Source: Nocardioides pantholopis (lineage in GTDB: Bacteria; Actinomycetota; Actinomycetes; Propionibacteriales; Nocardioidaceae). From it: a stretch of 64,000 nucleotides of DNA. The stretch lies in the NCBI RefSeq assembly GCF_003710085.1, contig NZ_CP033324.1, forward strand, positions 124,001 to 188,000, read 5' to 3'. The notes beneath the pieces were generated by a model. That model was not told where the DNA came from. It searched no databases and saw only the letters and a list, made by a program, of their open reading frames with translations. Shown one piece after another: positions 38,103-46,801 of the stretch; the stretch's first letter is position 1; every line of letters begins with the position of its first letter. The position numbers and the translations under genes were made by a program.

Positions 38103-39542
38103 ATGAGCCGCGTGGCGGGAATGACCGGGATCGGGCTGGTGGCCACGGCCGCCCTCCTGGGTCTGCCGGGCACCGCTGCAGCCGCTGTCGAGGGTGCGAC
38201 CGGCGGCACCGTGGTCGTCCGCGGCACCGCCTTCCCGGACCCACGCGCCGCCGGGCTCTCCCTGACCGGCTGCGCCGCGATGACGGCACCCGCCCCCGCG
38301 CCCCGCACCGCCCTCGCCTACGACCCCGACGCCGCCCCCTGGCTGGCCGGTGAGTCGGCGGTCACGCCCGGCATGCCGCTGCGCCGCAGCCTCGAGCTCA
38401 CCCCGGCCGGCCCCGGCGGCGCCGCCGGCGCCGGCTTCACCGTGCCCTCGCTCGCCGGCACCACCGCCGCGTCCGTCGACGTGCACGCCCCGTTCGGCAC
38501 CAGCGGCGTCGCGTACGCCGGCTACCAGGAGGCCACCGACCGCGGGACGCAGCGGTACTGGGTCGGCCGCGCGGACGTCTCGGTCGCCGGCGGCACCTGG
38601 CAGCGCGTCGACGCGACCGGGCTGAGCTACGCCTGGGCCAAGATCGACCTCACCACCGGCCAGCGGGTCGCCGCCGGACCGGCCGCGGCCACGGTCGCCT
38701 CGTTCGCGGCCCGCTCCGGCGGCGGGGGCGGCTTCTACTCGGTCGGGTTCGGGTGCGACGGCGCGGCGTTCACGATCGACCGCCTTCAGGTCGGCGCCGC
38801 GGGCGGCGTGCGCACCTACGACATCGAGGGCATGCCCAGCCGGACCACGATCGCGGGCCCGGCCCGGGTCGCCGAGGGCAAGGACGTCCGGCTGACCGGC
38901 AGCGTCAGCGCCGGCGCGGCCCTCTCCCAGCCCACGCTCGCGCTCGAGGAGCGCGTCGACGGCGTCTGGCGCAAGGCTCTGACCGAGTCCGGGGAGGCCG
39001 TCGTCGTCACGGGGGCCCAGGGCGCGGTCACGGTGACTCCGGAGCGCACCACTGCCTACCGCTTCCGGTTCGGCGACCGTCCGGCCGCCGAGGGCAGCGT
39101 GTCGGCGCCGCTGGTGGTGGAGGTCGGGCCGAAGGACGAGGCCGCAGGCAAGAAGGACAAGGCCAAGGACAAGGCCAAGGACAAGGCCGAGGACAAGAAC
39201 GAGGACCAGGGCAACGCCGAGCAGCCGGCTCCCGCGCAGGCAGAGAACCAGCAGCCCGCGGAGCCGCAGCCCGCCCCGGCCGAGCAGCCGGCCCCCGTCG
39301 AGCCGCAGGCCCCCGAGCCGAAGCCGGAGCGCACGCCCGAGCCGAAGCCCGAGCCGACCCCGCCGGCCCCGGAGCCGTCCGGTCCCGCCACCCCCTCGGC
39401 TCCCGCCACGACGCCCCCGGCCGGTCCCGGCGGCGGCGAGCCCAGCGACGAGTCCGCCCCCGTCGCGCCGGCGGACTCCCGCGAGCCCGCACCGGCCGAG
39501 CCGGCCCGGCCGCGGTCGACCGAGCCGACCCCCGCGGGCTGA
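38103..39542 (+). CDS. Secreted protein with Lys/Asp and Pro/Glu-rich tail
   Basis: A 479-residue protein with an N-terminal signal peptide ([18 protein letters not shown], cleavage after Ala near residue 26). A predicted beta-rich extracellular region spans residues 30-330. It is followed by a repetitive [15 protein letters not shown] segment and a long Pro/Ala/Glu-rich tail to the end. There is no LPxTG or LAxTG signal and no C-terminal membrane helix, so it is probably released or held non-covalently by the charged tail. No enzymatic motif is recognised. ATG 38103 is chosen; in-frame GTGs at 38088 and 38100 are alternatives. Confidence 0.72.
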   Translation: MSRVAGMTGIGLVATAALLGLPGTAAAAVEGATGGTVVVRGTAFPDPRAAGLSLTGCAAMTAPAPAPRTALAYDPDAAPWLAGESAVTPGMPLRRSLELTPAGPGGAAGAGFTVPSLAGTTAASVDVHAPFGTSGVAYAGYQEATDRGTQRYWVGRADVSVAGGTWQRVDATGLSYAWAKIDLTTGQRVAAGPAAATVASFAARSGGGGGFYSVGFGCDGAAFTIDRLQVGAAGGVRTYDIEGMPSRTTIAGPARVAEGKDVRLTGSVSAGAALSQPTLALEERVDGVWRKALTESGEAVVVTGAQGAVTVTPERTTAYRFRFGDRPAAEGSVSAPLVVEVGPKDEAAGKKDKAKDKAKDKAEDKNEDQGNAEQPAPAQAENQQPAEPQPAPAEQPAPVEPQAPEPKPERTPEPKPEPTPPAPEPSGPATPSAPATTPPAGPGGGEPSDESAPVAPADSREPAPAEPARPRSTEPTPAG

Positions 39543-39667
39543 CCCGCTGCGGTCGGGGAGCACCCCGATCCGGCCACATCGCCACGGGGCTCACGACCGC
39601 CGGGTACCGTGGTCCAGGTCACCCTTTTCTCTCTCGTCCGGTGCCTCCAGCCGGCAGTACAGGCCTT

Positions 39668-40375
39668 ATGACCTCCCTCGCCAGCGCACCGACCACTGAC
39701 ACCTGCAGCTCCAGCTCCACCAGCACCGCCGCTCCGCCGCACCGGCCGAGCCTGCCCGCCGTCGTCCGGCGGGTCGCCGCCAGCCTGGCGGTCGCCTGCC
39801 TGGTCCCGGCCACGCTGTTCTACGTCGTGATGCTGATCGGCGGCGTGTGGTCGGCGATCGTGGCCGCGTTGGTGTGGTCCTACGCCGCGATCGTGTGGCG
39901 CGCGGCCACCGGGCGCCGGATCTCTGGGCTCCTGGTCCTGGTCACGGCCCTGATGACGGTGCGGACGGTGCTCTCCCTGGTCGCGGACAGCACCTACCTG
40001 TACTTCCTCCAGCCGGTCCTCAGCGACGGCGTCGTGGCCGTGGCGTTCCTGCTCTCGCTGGTCACCGCCCGGCCCCTGGTCGCCCGGCTGGCCGGCGACT
40101 TCTACCCCATGGACCGTGAGCTGCACCTGCGCCCGCGGATCCGGCGGCTCTTCCGCCGGCTGACGCTGATGTGGGCGCTGCTGTGCCTGGGCAAGGCGGG
40201 CGGCACGCTGTGGCTGCTGGAGTCGACGTCGGTCGAGACGTTCGTGCTGCTCAAGAGCGTCTCGGTGCTGGTGCTCAACGCCCTCGCCATCACCGCCACG
40301 ATCAGCGCCGCGGCCCTGGTGGCCCGCCGGGAGGGCCTGCTGGGCCCCGGGCGAGCGCTGGCAATCCCCGTCTGA
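39668..40375 (+). CDS. Multi-pass membrane protein, VC0807-like
   Basis: A 235-residue protein with about six hydrophobic segments (near residues 38-55, 58-77, 82-100, 115-135, 165-185 and 200-220). The segments SGLLVLVTALMTVRTVLSLV and GDFYPMDRELHLRPRIRRLF remind me of VC0807/DUF3159-type proteins with four to six helices and unknown role. The N-terminus is a Ser/Thr-rich cytoplasmic stretch. ATG 39668 has only a weak Shine-Dalgarno. It converges on the rhamnose repressor. Confidence 0.72.
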   Translation: MTSLASAPTTDTCSSSSTSTAAPPHRPSLPAVVRRVAASLAVACLVPATLFYVVMLIGGVWSAIVAALVWSYAAIVWRAATGRRISGLLVLVTALMTVRTVLSLVADSTYLYFLQPVLSDGVVAVAFLLSLVTARPLVARLAGDFYPMDRELHLRPRIRRLFRRLTLMWALLCLGKAGGTLWLLESTSVETFVLLKSVSVLVLNALAITATISAAALVARREGLLGPGRALAIPV

Positions 40376-40381
40376 CCCGCC

Positions 40382-41407
40382 TCAGGCCTGCGTCGAGGCG
40401 CGCGCGACCAGCTCGGGCGTGAACAGGATCTGCTGGTGGCTATGGCCAGGATGGGCCGCCTCGGCGAGCACCAGCTCGGCGGCGGTGCGGCCGAGCTCCT
40501 GACGCGGCTGGCGCACCGAGGTCAGCGGGACGGCGGCCGCGCCGGCGAACTCGATGTCGTCGTAGCCCACGATCGCCAGCTCCTCGGGGACCCGGATCCC
40601 GGCGCTGATGGCCTGCTGGAGCAGGCCGAGCGCGAGCAGGTCGTTGGCGCAGAACGCCGCTGTCGGGCGGCGCCGGGCCGGGAGCCCGGCCAGGCGCTGC
40701 CCGGCCGAGCGGCCCTCATCGACCACCAGCGCCTCGGTGCCGAGCACGACCAGGTCCTCGACCGGCCGGCCGGCCGCCGCCCAGGCCTCCCGGGCGCCCT
40801 GGAGCCGGTCGTTGACCTGACCGAGCGTCGCGGGGCCGCCGATGAAGGCGACCCGCCGGTGTCCGCGGTCGATCAGGTGCTCGAGGGCGAGCCGGCCGCC
40901 GAGGACGTCGTCGACGGCCACCGAGCAGAACGTCGCGTCCGCGCGGGTCCGGTCGACGATGACGAGCGGGGTGCCGCGGCGGCGTACCTCGACGAGGTCG
41001 GGGGCGTCGGGGTCGACCGGCGTGACCAGGATGCCCTGGACCCGCTGCTGCTGGAGCAGCACGAGGTGGGCCTGCTCCCGGGCGGCGCGGTGGCCGCTGT
41101 TGCACAGCACCAGGGAGAGTGACGCGGCCTCGGCGGCCGTCTCGATGCCCTGGGCGACGTCGGTGAAGAACGGGTTCTTGGCGTCGAGCATCACGTAGGC
41201 CAGGGTCCGGCTGGAGCCGGCCCGCAGCTGGCGCGCCGACTCGTTGCGGACGAAGCCGAGGGTCGCCATCGCCCGCTCGACGCGCTCGCGGGTGGCCGCG
41301 CTGACCCGGTCGGGGCGGTTGAGCACGTTGGAGACCGTGCCGAGCGAGACCCCCGCGGTGGCGGCCACGTCCTTGACCGACGCGGCCCGGCCCTGACGTG
41401 CCGCCAT
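40382..41407 (-). CDS. LacI-family repressor of the rhamnose regulon
   Basis: A 341-residue regulator. The N-terminal helix-turn-helix (SVKDVAATAGVSLGTVSNVL) is followed by a hinge helix (SARQLRAGSSRTLA) and a periplasmic-binding-protein-type sugar domain with FCANDLLALGLLQQA and LAIVGYDDIEFAGA. GGAGG precedes ATG 41407. It is divergent from the rhamnose ABC importer, and TGAAACG-type palindromes lie in the shared promoter and before lutA, so it likely controls rhamnose uptake, catabolism and lactate oxidation (inference). Confidence 0.9.
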   Translation of the reverse strand: MAARQGRAASVKDVAATAGVSLGTVSNVLNRPDRVSAATRERVERAMATLGFVRNESARQLRAGSSRTLAYVMLDAKNPFFTDVAQGIETAAEAASLSLVLCNSGHRAAREQAHLVLLQQQRVQGILVTPVDPDAPDLVEVRRRGTPLVIVDRTRADATFCSVAVDDVLGGRLALEHLIDRGHRRVAFIGGPATLGQVNDRLQGAREAWAAAGRPVEDLVVLGTEALVVDEGRSAGQRLAGLPARRRPTAAFCANDLLALGLLQQAISAGIRVPEELAIVGYDDIEFAGAAAVPLTSVRQPRQELGRTAAELVLAEAAHPGHSHQQILFTPELVARASTQA

Positions 41408-41437
41408 CGAGCCTCCTGCGTCCGTCGGGATCTCTCT

Positions 41438-41452
41438 TTGAAACGATCTGAA
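41438..41452. promoter_or_regulatory. LacI-type operator in the rhamnose divergent region (site 1)
   Basis: TTGAAACGATCTGAA is an imperfect palindrome 31 bp upstream of the repressor start. Its core TGAAACGAT is shared with the site before lutA (51921-51932, TGAAACGATTCA on the other strand). It is likely for repressor autoregulation. Confidence 0.55.
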
Positions 41453-41508
41453 CCACCGTAGTAGTGATTTCGATCTGGCAACACGAAGTACAAAACCTGT
41501 CTCAAGGC

Positions 41509-41537
41509 TTGACGGAGCCCGCACGGGAACTTAGCGT
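41509..41537 (+). promoter_or_regulatory. Candidate promoter of the rhamnose operon
   Basis: TTGACG (41509-41514) and TAGCGT (41532-41537) are separated by 17 bp, a good sigma-70-type arrangement. The predicted start near 41544 is just upstream of the operator at 41552-41563, so a bound repressor would block early elongation. Confidence 0.5.
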
Positions 41538-41551
41538 CACGTTCACGCAAA

Positions 41552-41563
41552 TGAAACCTTTCA
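41552..41563. promoter_or_regulatory. LacI-type operator before the rhamnose importer (site 2)
   Basis: TGAAACCTTTCA is a 5-2-5 palindrome at the predicted transcription start of the importer operon, 17 bp upstream of its ATG. Confidence 0.6.
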
Positions 41564-41579
41564 ACGCAAGGGAGCGCTG

Positions 41580-43124
41580 ATGTCGGGACCGGGGAGCGGC
41601 GCGACCCTCGTGCTGCGCGAGGTGAGCAAGAGCTTCGGCTCGGTCGTCGCCCTGCGCAGCGGGACCCTGGAGGTCCAGCCGGGCTCGATCCACGCGCTCG
41701 TGGGCGAGAACGGCGCGGGCAAGTCCACGCTGGTCAAGATCGTCGCCGGCCTGTACCGCCGCGACGGCGGCACCTTCCGGTTCCAGGGCCAGGACGTGGA
41801 CTTCGGCTCGACCGCCGAGTCCAAGGCCGCGGGCATCGCGGTCATCTACCAGGAGCCGACGCTGTTCCCGGACCTGTCGGTCACCGAGAACATCTTCATG
41901 GGCCGCCAGCCGGTCGGCCGGGGCCGCCGGATCGACCGCAACCGGATGCACGCGGAGGCCCGCGGCCTCTTCGAGCGGCTCGGCGTCCACATCGACCCGC
42001 GCCGTCCCGCCCGGGGCCTCTCGATCGCCGACCAGCAGATCATCGAGATCGCCAAGGCGATCTCGCTGGACGCCAGCCTGCTGATCATGGACGAGCCGAC
42101 CGCCGCGCTGAGCGGCGTCGAGGTCGACCGGCTCTTCGCGGTGGCCCGCAGCCTGCGCGACGAGGGCCGCGCGCTGGTCTTCATCTCGCACCGCTTCGAC
42201 GAGGTCTTCGACCTGTGCGACACCGTCACGGTGATGCGTGACGGCGACTACATCGCCACCCGGCCGATCGCCGAGACCACCGTGGAGGAGATCGTCTCCC
42301 AGATGGTCGGCCGCGAGGTCGCCGAGCTCTTCCCCAAGACCCCCGCCCCCATCGGCGACGTGGTCCTCTCGGTCCGCGGCCTCACCGCGGCCGGGGTCTT
42401 CCACGACATCGACCTCGACGTCCGCGCCGGCGAGATCGTCGGCCTGGCGGGCCTGGTCGGCGCCGGCCGCAGCGAGATCGCCCGCGCCGTCTTCGGTGTC
42501 GACCGGTACGACGCCGGCGAGGTGCGGATGCTCGGCAAGGACGTCCCCGCGCGCAACCCGCGGGCCGCGATCCGGGCCGGGATGGCCTTCATCCCCGAGG
42601 ACCGCCGCAAGCAGGGCCTGGTGGCCGAGGCGTCGGTCGCCCGCAACGTCGCCGCCGGCATCCGCCGCGGCCTGACCAAGGCCGGCGTGCTCACCAGCCG
42701 CGCCGAGAACGCCGCCGCCGGCCCCTGGGCCGCGCGCCTGGAGGTCAAGACCAACGCGCTGGACATGGGCGCGGCCACGATGAGCGGCGGCAACCAGCAG
42801 AAGGTCGTGATCGCCAAGTGGCTGGCGACCGACCCCCAGCTGCTGATCATCGACGAGCCCACCCGCGGCATCGACGTCGGCACCAAGGCCGAGGTGCACC
42901 GGCTGCTCTCCGACCTGGCCGGCCAGGGCCTGGCGATCCTGATGATCTCCTCCGAGCTCCCCGAGGTCCTCGGCATGGCCGACCGCGTCCTGGTCGTCTG
43001 CGAGGGCCGGATCACCGCCGACCTGCCGCGCGAGCAGGCGACCCCCGAGGCGGTCATGCGCGCCGCCACCGCGACCACGCCGGCCGCCGCCCCCGCGGCC
43101 GACCAGAGGATGGTGCACCCGTGA
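41580..43124 (+). CDS. rhaT: Rhamnose ABC importer, ATP-binding protein
   Basis: A 514-residue duplicated ATPase of the carbohydrate CUT2 class. Domain 1 has Walker A GENGAGKSTLVK and Walker B LLIMDEPTAAL. Domain 2 has the usual degenerate P-loop (GLVGAGRSEIARAVFG) but a full signature and Walker B (MSGGNQQKVVIAKW, LLIIDEPTRGIDVG). Substrate specificity comes from the neighbouring rhamnose genes. GGGAG precedes ATG 41580. The stop overlaps the permease start (GTGA). Confidence 0.93.
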   Translation: MSGPGSGATLVLREVSKSFGSVVALRSGTLEVQPGSIHALVGENGAGKSTLVKIVAGLYRRDGGTFRFQGQDVDFGSTAESKAAGIAVIYQEPTLFPDLSVTENIFMGRQPVGRGRRIDRNRMHAEARGLFERLGVHIDPRRPARGLSIADQQIIEIAKAISLDASLLIMDEPTAALSGVEVDRLFAVARSLRDEGRALVFISHRFDEVFDLCDTVTVMRDGDYIATRPIAETTVEEIVSQMVGREVAELFPKTPAPIGDVVLSVRGLTAAGVFHDIDLDVRAGEIVGLAGLVGAGRSEIARAVFGVDRYDAGEVRMLGKDVPARNPRAAIRAGMAFIPEDRRKQGLVAEASVARNVAAGIRRGLTKAGVLTSRAENAAAGPWAARLEVKTNALDMGAATMSGGNQQKVVIAKWLATDPQLLIIDEPTRGIDVGTKAEVHRLLSDLAGQGLAILMISSELPEVLGMADRVLVVCEGRITADLPREQATPEAVMRAATATTPAAAPAADQRMVHP

Positions 43125-44167
43125 GCGACACCCTGCTCGTCGAGCCCAGCGCGCAGCCGCGCAGCCGGCGCCTGCTCGGCACCCTGCTGCGCTCCCGCGA
43201 GATCGCGGTCGCCGCGGTCCTGCTGCTGCTGATCCTCGGCACCACTCTCAAGAGCGGCGACTTCATCTTCAGCTCCGACGGCTGGCGCAACCTGCTGGTC
43301 ACGCCGTCGCTCCTGCTGCTGCTGGCGGTCGGCCAGACAGTGGTCATCGTGACCCGCAACGTCGACCTCTCGGTCGGCTCGATCCTGGGCCTCACGGCGT
43401 ACTTCACCGGCCGGATGTTCATCGACAACCCCGGCATCCCGATCGTCGTGGTCTTCGCGCTCGGCATGCTGCTCGGCGCGGTGCTGGGCCTGATCAACGG
43501 GGCGCTGGTCGCCTTCGGCAAGGTCCCGGCCCTGGTGATCACGCTGGGCACGCTCTACATCTACCGCGGCGTCTTCCTGTCCTGGGCGGGCAGCGACCGG
43601 ATCAACGCCTCCGACATGCCGCGGGACTTCCTGGCGCTCGGCACCAAGACGATCCTGACCATCCCGGTGCTCACGATCATCGCCCTCGTCGTGCTCGCCG
43701 CGGTGGGCTACTACCTGCACACCGCCCGCGGCGGCCGCGAGCTCTACGCGATCGGCTCCGACCCCGACGCCGCGAAGCTCTACGGGCTGCCCGTGACCCG
43801 CCGGGTGCTGGTCGCGTTCGTGATCAGCGGCGCGCTCGCCGGCCTCGCCGGCGTCGTGTACGCCGCCCGCTACGGCACCGTCAGCTCCGGCGCCGGCCTC
43901 AACATCGAGCTGCAGGCCGTCGGCGCTGCCGTCATCGGCGGCGTCGCGATCTTCGGCGGCTCCGGCACGGTGTGGGGCGCCGCGCTCGGTGCCTTCCTGC
44001 TGATCACGATCAACCGGGCCCTGCCGATCGTCGGCATCTCCGACTTCTGGCAGCGCGCCGTGGTCGGTGTCCTGATCATCGCCGCCATCGTCCTGGACCG
44101 GGTGCTCACGATCCGGCAGGAACGCCGGCTCGTGGCCGCGCGAGACGAAGTGAGGACCTCCGCATGA
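43121..44167 (+). CDS. rhaP: Rhamnose ABC importer, permease 1
   Basis: A 348-residue inner-membrane permease of the CUT2/BPD_transp_2 family with eight to ten helices. RNVDLSVGSILGLTAYFTG is the conserved loop that contacts the ATPase, and AVGAAVIGGVAIFGGSGTVWG is the family signature near the C-terminus. The start GTG 43121 overlaps the ATPase stop, and its own stop overlaps permease 2 (ATGA). Confidence 0.92.
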   Translation: MSDTLLVEPSAQPRSRRLLGTLLRSREIAVAAVLLLLILGTTLKSGDFIFSSDGWRNLLVTPSLLLLLAVGQTVVIVTRNVDLSVGSILGLTAYFTGRMFIDNPGIPIVVVFALGMLLGAVLGLINGALVAFGKVPALVITLGTLYIYRGVFLSWAGSDRINASDMPRDFLALGTKTILTIPVLTIIALVVLAAVGYYLHTARGGRELYAIGSDPDAAKLYGLPVTRRVLVAFVISGALAGLAGVVYAARYGTVSSGAGLNIELQAVGAAVIGGVAIFGGSGTVWGAALGAFLLITINRALPIVGISDFWQRAVVGVLIIAAIVLDRVLTIRQERRLVAARDEVRTSA

Positions 44168-45252
44168 GCACCGCGACGCTGAGCCGCCCCGAGGGCGAGC
44201 GCACCTACCCGTCGTACTCCCGGCCGCTGTGGCGCCGGGCGCTGCTGACCCGCGAGTTCGCGATCATCGTGCTGCTGCTCGTGGTCCTGCTCTACTCCAC
44301 CACCAGCGTGCCGAACTTCGACAGCCCGCTGACGATGTACTACCTCTTCCTCGACATCGCGCCGATCCTGCTGATCGCGCTGCCGATGACGATGGTGATC
44401 ATCACCGGCGAGATCGACCTCTCGGTCGCCAGCACGGTCGGGCTGAGCAGCGTCATGGTCGGCGTGCTCCACCAGGACGCCGGCCTCTCGATCCCCGCCG
44501 CCGCGGCGATCGCGATCCTGGTCGGCGCGGTGTGCGGGGCCTTCAACGGCTTCCTGGTCGCGTACGTCGGGCTGCCCTCGCTGGCGGTCACGATCGGCAC
44601 CCTGGCGCTCTACCGCGGCATCGCGGTCGGGATGCTCGGCACCACTGCCGTCACCGACTTCCCCGAGAAGTGGACCGACCTGGCCAAGGAGCGGATCGTC
44701 GAGGGCTCGAGCTACCCGATGGTGCTGGTGCCGTTCCTGGTGCTGCTGGTGCTGTTCGTGTGGCTGCTGCACTTCTCCAGCTTCGGCCGTGGCGTCTACG
44801 AGATCGGCCTGAACGACGAGGCCGCGCACTTCACCGGCGTCAACGTCGAGCTCACCAAGTTCTGGCTCTTCGTGCTGGCCGGGGCGGTCTCGGCGCTCGC
44901 GGGCATCTACTACACGCTGCGCTACGGCAGCGCCCGCGGCGACAACGCCAACGGCCTGGAGCTCCAGGTCATCGCGGCGGTCCTGCTCGGCGGCGTGTCG
45001 ATCTTCGGCGGCCGCGGGGCCCTGCACGGCGTCGTCGCCGGCGCGATCCTGATCGGCGTCATCTCCAGCGCCATGCGCCTGGAGGGCCACACGGTCAACG
45101 TCATCAACATCGTCATCGGAGCGCTCCTGGTGCTCTCGGTGATGTCCACCAGCTTCCTGGCCTGGGTCTCGGCTGTGCTCTCAGGTCGGAGAGGGGCCCG
45201 GTCTCCCGGCCGCGCCCCGGACGGCGCCGGCAAGCGGTCGCTGCCCGAGTGA
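44164..45252 (+). CDS. rhaQ: Rhamnose ABC importer, permease 2
   Basis: A 362-residue permease paralogous to the preceding one: MVIITGEIDLSVASTVGLSS and VIAAVLLGGVSIFGGRGALHG match the CUT2 loop and C-terminal signature. The two probably form a heterodimeric channel. The C-terminus carries an extra basic Gly/Arg/Pro tail (SGRRGARSPGRAPDGAGKR) not needed for the fold. It is translationally coupled to permease 1. Confidence 0.92.
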   Translation: MSTATLSRPEGERTYPSYSRPLWRRALLTREFAIIVLLLVVLLYSTTSVPNFDSPLTMYYLFLDIAPILLIALPMTMVIITGEIDLSVASTVGLSSVMVGVLHQDAGLSIPAAAAIAILVGAVCGAFNGFLVAYVGLPSLAVTIGTLALYRGIAVGMLGTTAVTDFPEKWTDLAKERIVEGSSYPMVLVPFLVLLVLFVWLLHFSSFGRGVYEIGLNDEAAHFTGVNVELTKFWLFVLAGAVSALAGIYYTLRYGSARGDNANGLELQVIAAVLLGGVSIFGGRGALHGVVAGAILIGVISSAMRLEGHTVNVINIVIGALLVLSVMSTSFLAWVSAVLSGRRGARSPGRAPDGAGKRSLPE

Positions 45253-45271
45253 CAACCGAAAGGTAAGAACG

Positions 45272-46303
45272 ATGAAGTTCAGCAATCGACGACTCACCGC
45301 TGTGGCGGCGATGTCGCTGGTGGCCAGCCTGGGCCTGACCGCTTGCGGTGGGGACGACGACGGCGGCTCCGGCGGCGGTGGCGGCGGCGACGCCGCGACG
45401 ATCACCTTCCTGCCGAAGAACCTCGGCAACCCCTACTTCGAGACCAGCGACGCCGGCGGCAAGACGGCCGTCGAGGCGTTCGGCGGCACGTTCGAGGAGG
45501 TCGGCCCCGACACCGCCACCCCGGACTCGCAGGTGCAGTTCATCAACACCGCCGCCCAGCAGGGCGTGGACGCGCTGGTCGTCTCCGCCAACGACCCGAG
45601 CGCGATCTGCGACGCCCTCAACGAGGCCCGCGAGGGCGCGGACGTCAAGGTCGTCACCTTCGACTCCGACACCGACCCCGAGTGCCGCGACCTGTACGTC
45701 AACCAGGCCGACGCCGCGGGCATCGCCAAGGTCCAGGTCGAGATGATCGCCGAGCAGATCGGCGGCGCCGGCGAGATCGCGGTCCTCTCCGCGGCCGCCA
45801 ACGCGACCAACCAGAACGAGTGGATCGAGCTGATGGAGGAGGAGCTGAAGACCAGCCACCCCGACATCGAGCTCGTCGACACCGTCTACGGCGACGACGA
45901 CGACCAGACCTCCTTCGACAAGACCGAGGCCCTGCTGCAGTCGCACCCGAACCTCAAGGGCATCGTCTCGCCGACCACCGTCGGCATCGCCGCCGCGGCG
46001 CGCTACCTCTCCACCTCGCAGTACAAGGGCAAGGTCGCGCTGACCGGGCTCGGCACGCCCAACCAGATGCGTGAGTACGTCGAGGACGGCACCGTCACCG
46101 AGTTCGCGCTGTGGAACCCCGAGGAGCTCGGCTACCTCGCGGCGTACGCCGCCAAGGCCCTGGTCGACGGCGACATCGAGGGCGAGGGCGACACCTTCGA
46201 GGCGGGCGACCTCGGTGAGTACACCGTCGGCGCCGACAACGTGGTGCTGCTCGGCGAGCCGTTCCGGTTCAACGCCGACAACATCGCCGACTTCGACTTC
46301 TGA
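45272..46303 (+). CDS. rhaS: Rhamnose ABC importer, substrate-binding lipoprotein
   Basis: A 343-residue lipoprotein that captures the sugar outside the membrane. The signal peptide ends in the lipobox LGLTAC with Cys near residue 26, followed by an Asp/Gly linker. The periplasmic-binding fold shows TITFLPKNLGNPYFETSDAG and VDALVVSANDPSAICDALNE, typical of RhaS/AraF-like proteins. AAAGGTAAG provides the Shine-Dalgarno. A strong hairpin follows the stop, as is common after binding-protein genes. Confidence 0.93.
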   Translation: MKFSNRRLTAVAAMSLVASLGLTACGGDDDGGSGGGGGGDAATITFLPKNLGNPYFETSDAGGKTAVEAFGGTFEEVGPDTATPDSQVQFINTAAQQGVDALVVSANDPSAICDALNEAREGADVKVVTFDSDTDPECRDLYVNQADAAGIAKVQVEMIAEQIGGAGEIAVLSAAANATNQNEWIELMEEELKTSHPDIELVDTVYGDDDDQTSFDKTEALLQSHPNLKGIVSPTTVGIAAAARYLSTSQYKGKVALTGLGTPNQMREYVEDGTVTEFALWNPEELGYLAAYAAKALVDGDIEGEGDTFEAGDLGEYTVGADNVVLLGEPFRFNADNIADFDF

Positions 46304-46327
46304 GGTAGCGCCCCTCGAAGTCGTCGG

Positions 46328-46364
46328 CCCGGCCGGCCCGCCCCTCTCCGGAGGGCCGGCCGGG
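46328..46364. terminator. GC-rich hairpin after the binding-protein gene
   Basis: CCCGGCCGGCCC (46328-46339) pairs perfectly with GGGCCGGCCGGG (46353-46364) around a 13-nt loop. It has no U-tract and lies inside the operon, between rhaS and rhaM. It may act as a partial terminator or 3' stabiliser, giving more binding protein than downstream enzymes. Confidence 0.6.
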
Positions 46365-46437
46365 CACCCCCCGCACCACCCGCTCCAGATCCCCCAGCTC
46401 AGTCCCCCCGTCACTCCCAGCCCCGAGAAGGTGCCCC

Positions 46438-46800
46438 GTGCAGCGCGTCTGCTTCCAGCTCCAGGTCCGCCCCGAGCGCATCGAGGAGTACCGGCAGCGG
46501 CACGCGGCCGTGTGGCCCGACATGTGCCAGGCCCTGCACGACACCGGCTGGCACAACTACTCGCTGTTCCTGCGCGAGGACGGCATGCTGATCGGCTACC
46601 TCGAGACCCCCGATCTCGCCGCCGCGCAGGCCGGCATGGCCGCCACCGAGGTCAACGCCCGGTGGCAGGCCGAGATGGCGGAGTTCTTCGTCGACCTCGA
46701 CGGCGCCGCCCCGGACACCGGCTTCCTCCAGCTCGAGGAGGTCTTCCACCTCGAGGACCAGCTCCCCACCACCGCTCCCACCGTTCACGAAGGCAGCTGA
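46438..46800 (+). CDS. rhaM: L-rhamnose mutarotase
   Basis: A 120-residue protein that interconverts the alpha and beta anomers of L-rhamnose. RVCFQLQVRPERIEEYRQRH holds the active-site region, followed by HDTGWHNYSLFLREDGMLIG and MAEFF near the end. Length and motifs match RhaM/RhaU. The start is GTG 46438; the upstream GAGAAGG serves as Shine-Dalgarno. It is followed after 1 bp by rhaI. Confidence 0.93.
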   Translation: MQRVCFQLQVRPERIEEYRQRHAAVWPDMCQALHDTGWHNYSLFLREDGMLIGYLETPDLAAAQAGMAATEVNARWQAEMAEFFVDLDGAAPDTGFLQLEEVFHLEDQLPTTAPTVHEGS

Positions 46801-46801
46801 C

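Noticed and set aside
39120-39420. Repeat array resembling a CRISPR
   Set aside because: The repetition is in-frame coding for Lys/Asp and Pro/Glu-rich protein; there is no constant repeat-spacer pattern.
38103-39542. Sortase-anchored protein
   Set aside because: The protein has a signal peptide and a Pro-rich tail but no LPxTG/LAxTG motif, terminal hydrophobic helix or basic end.
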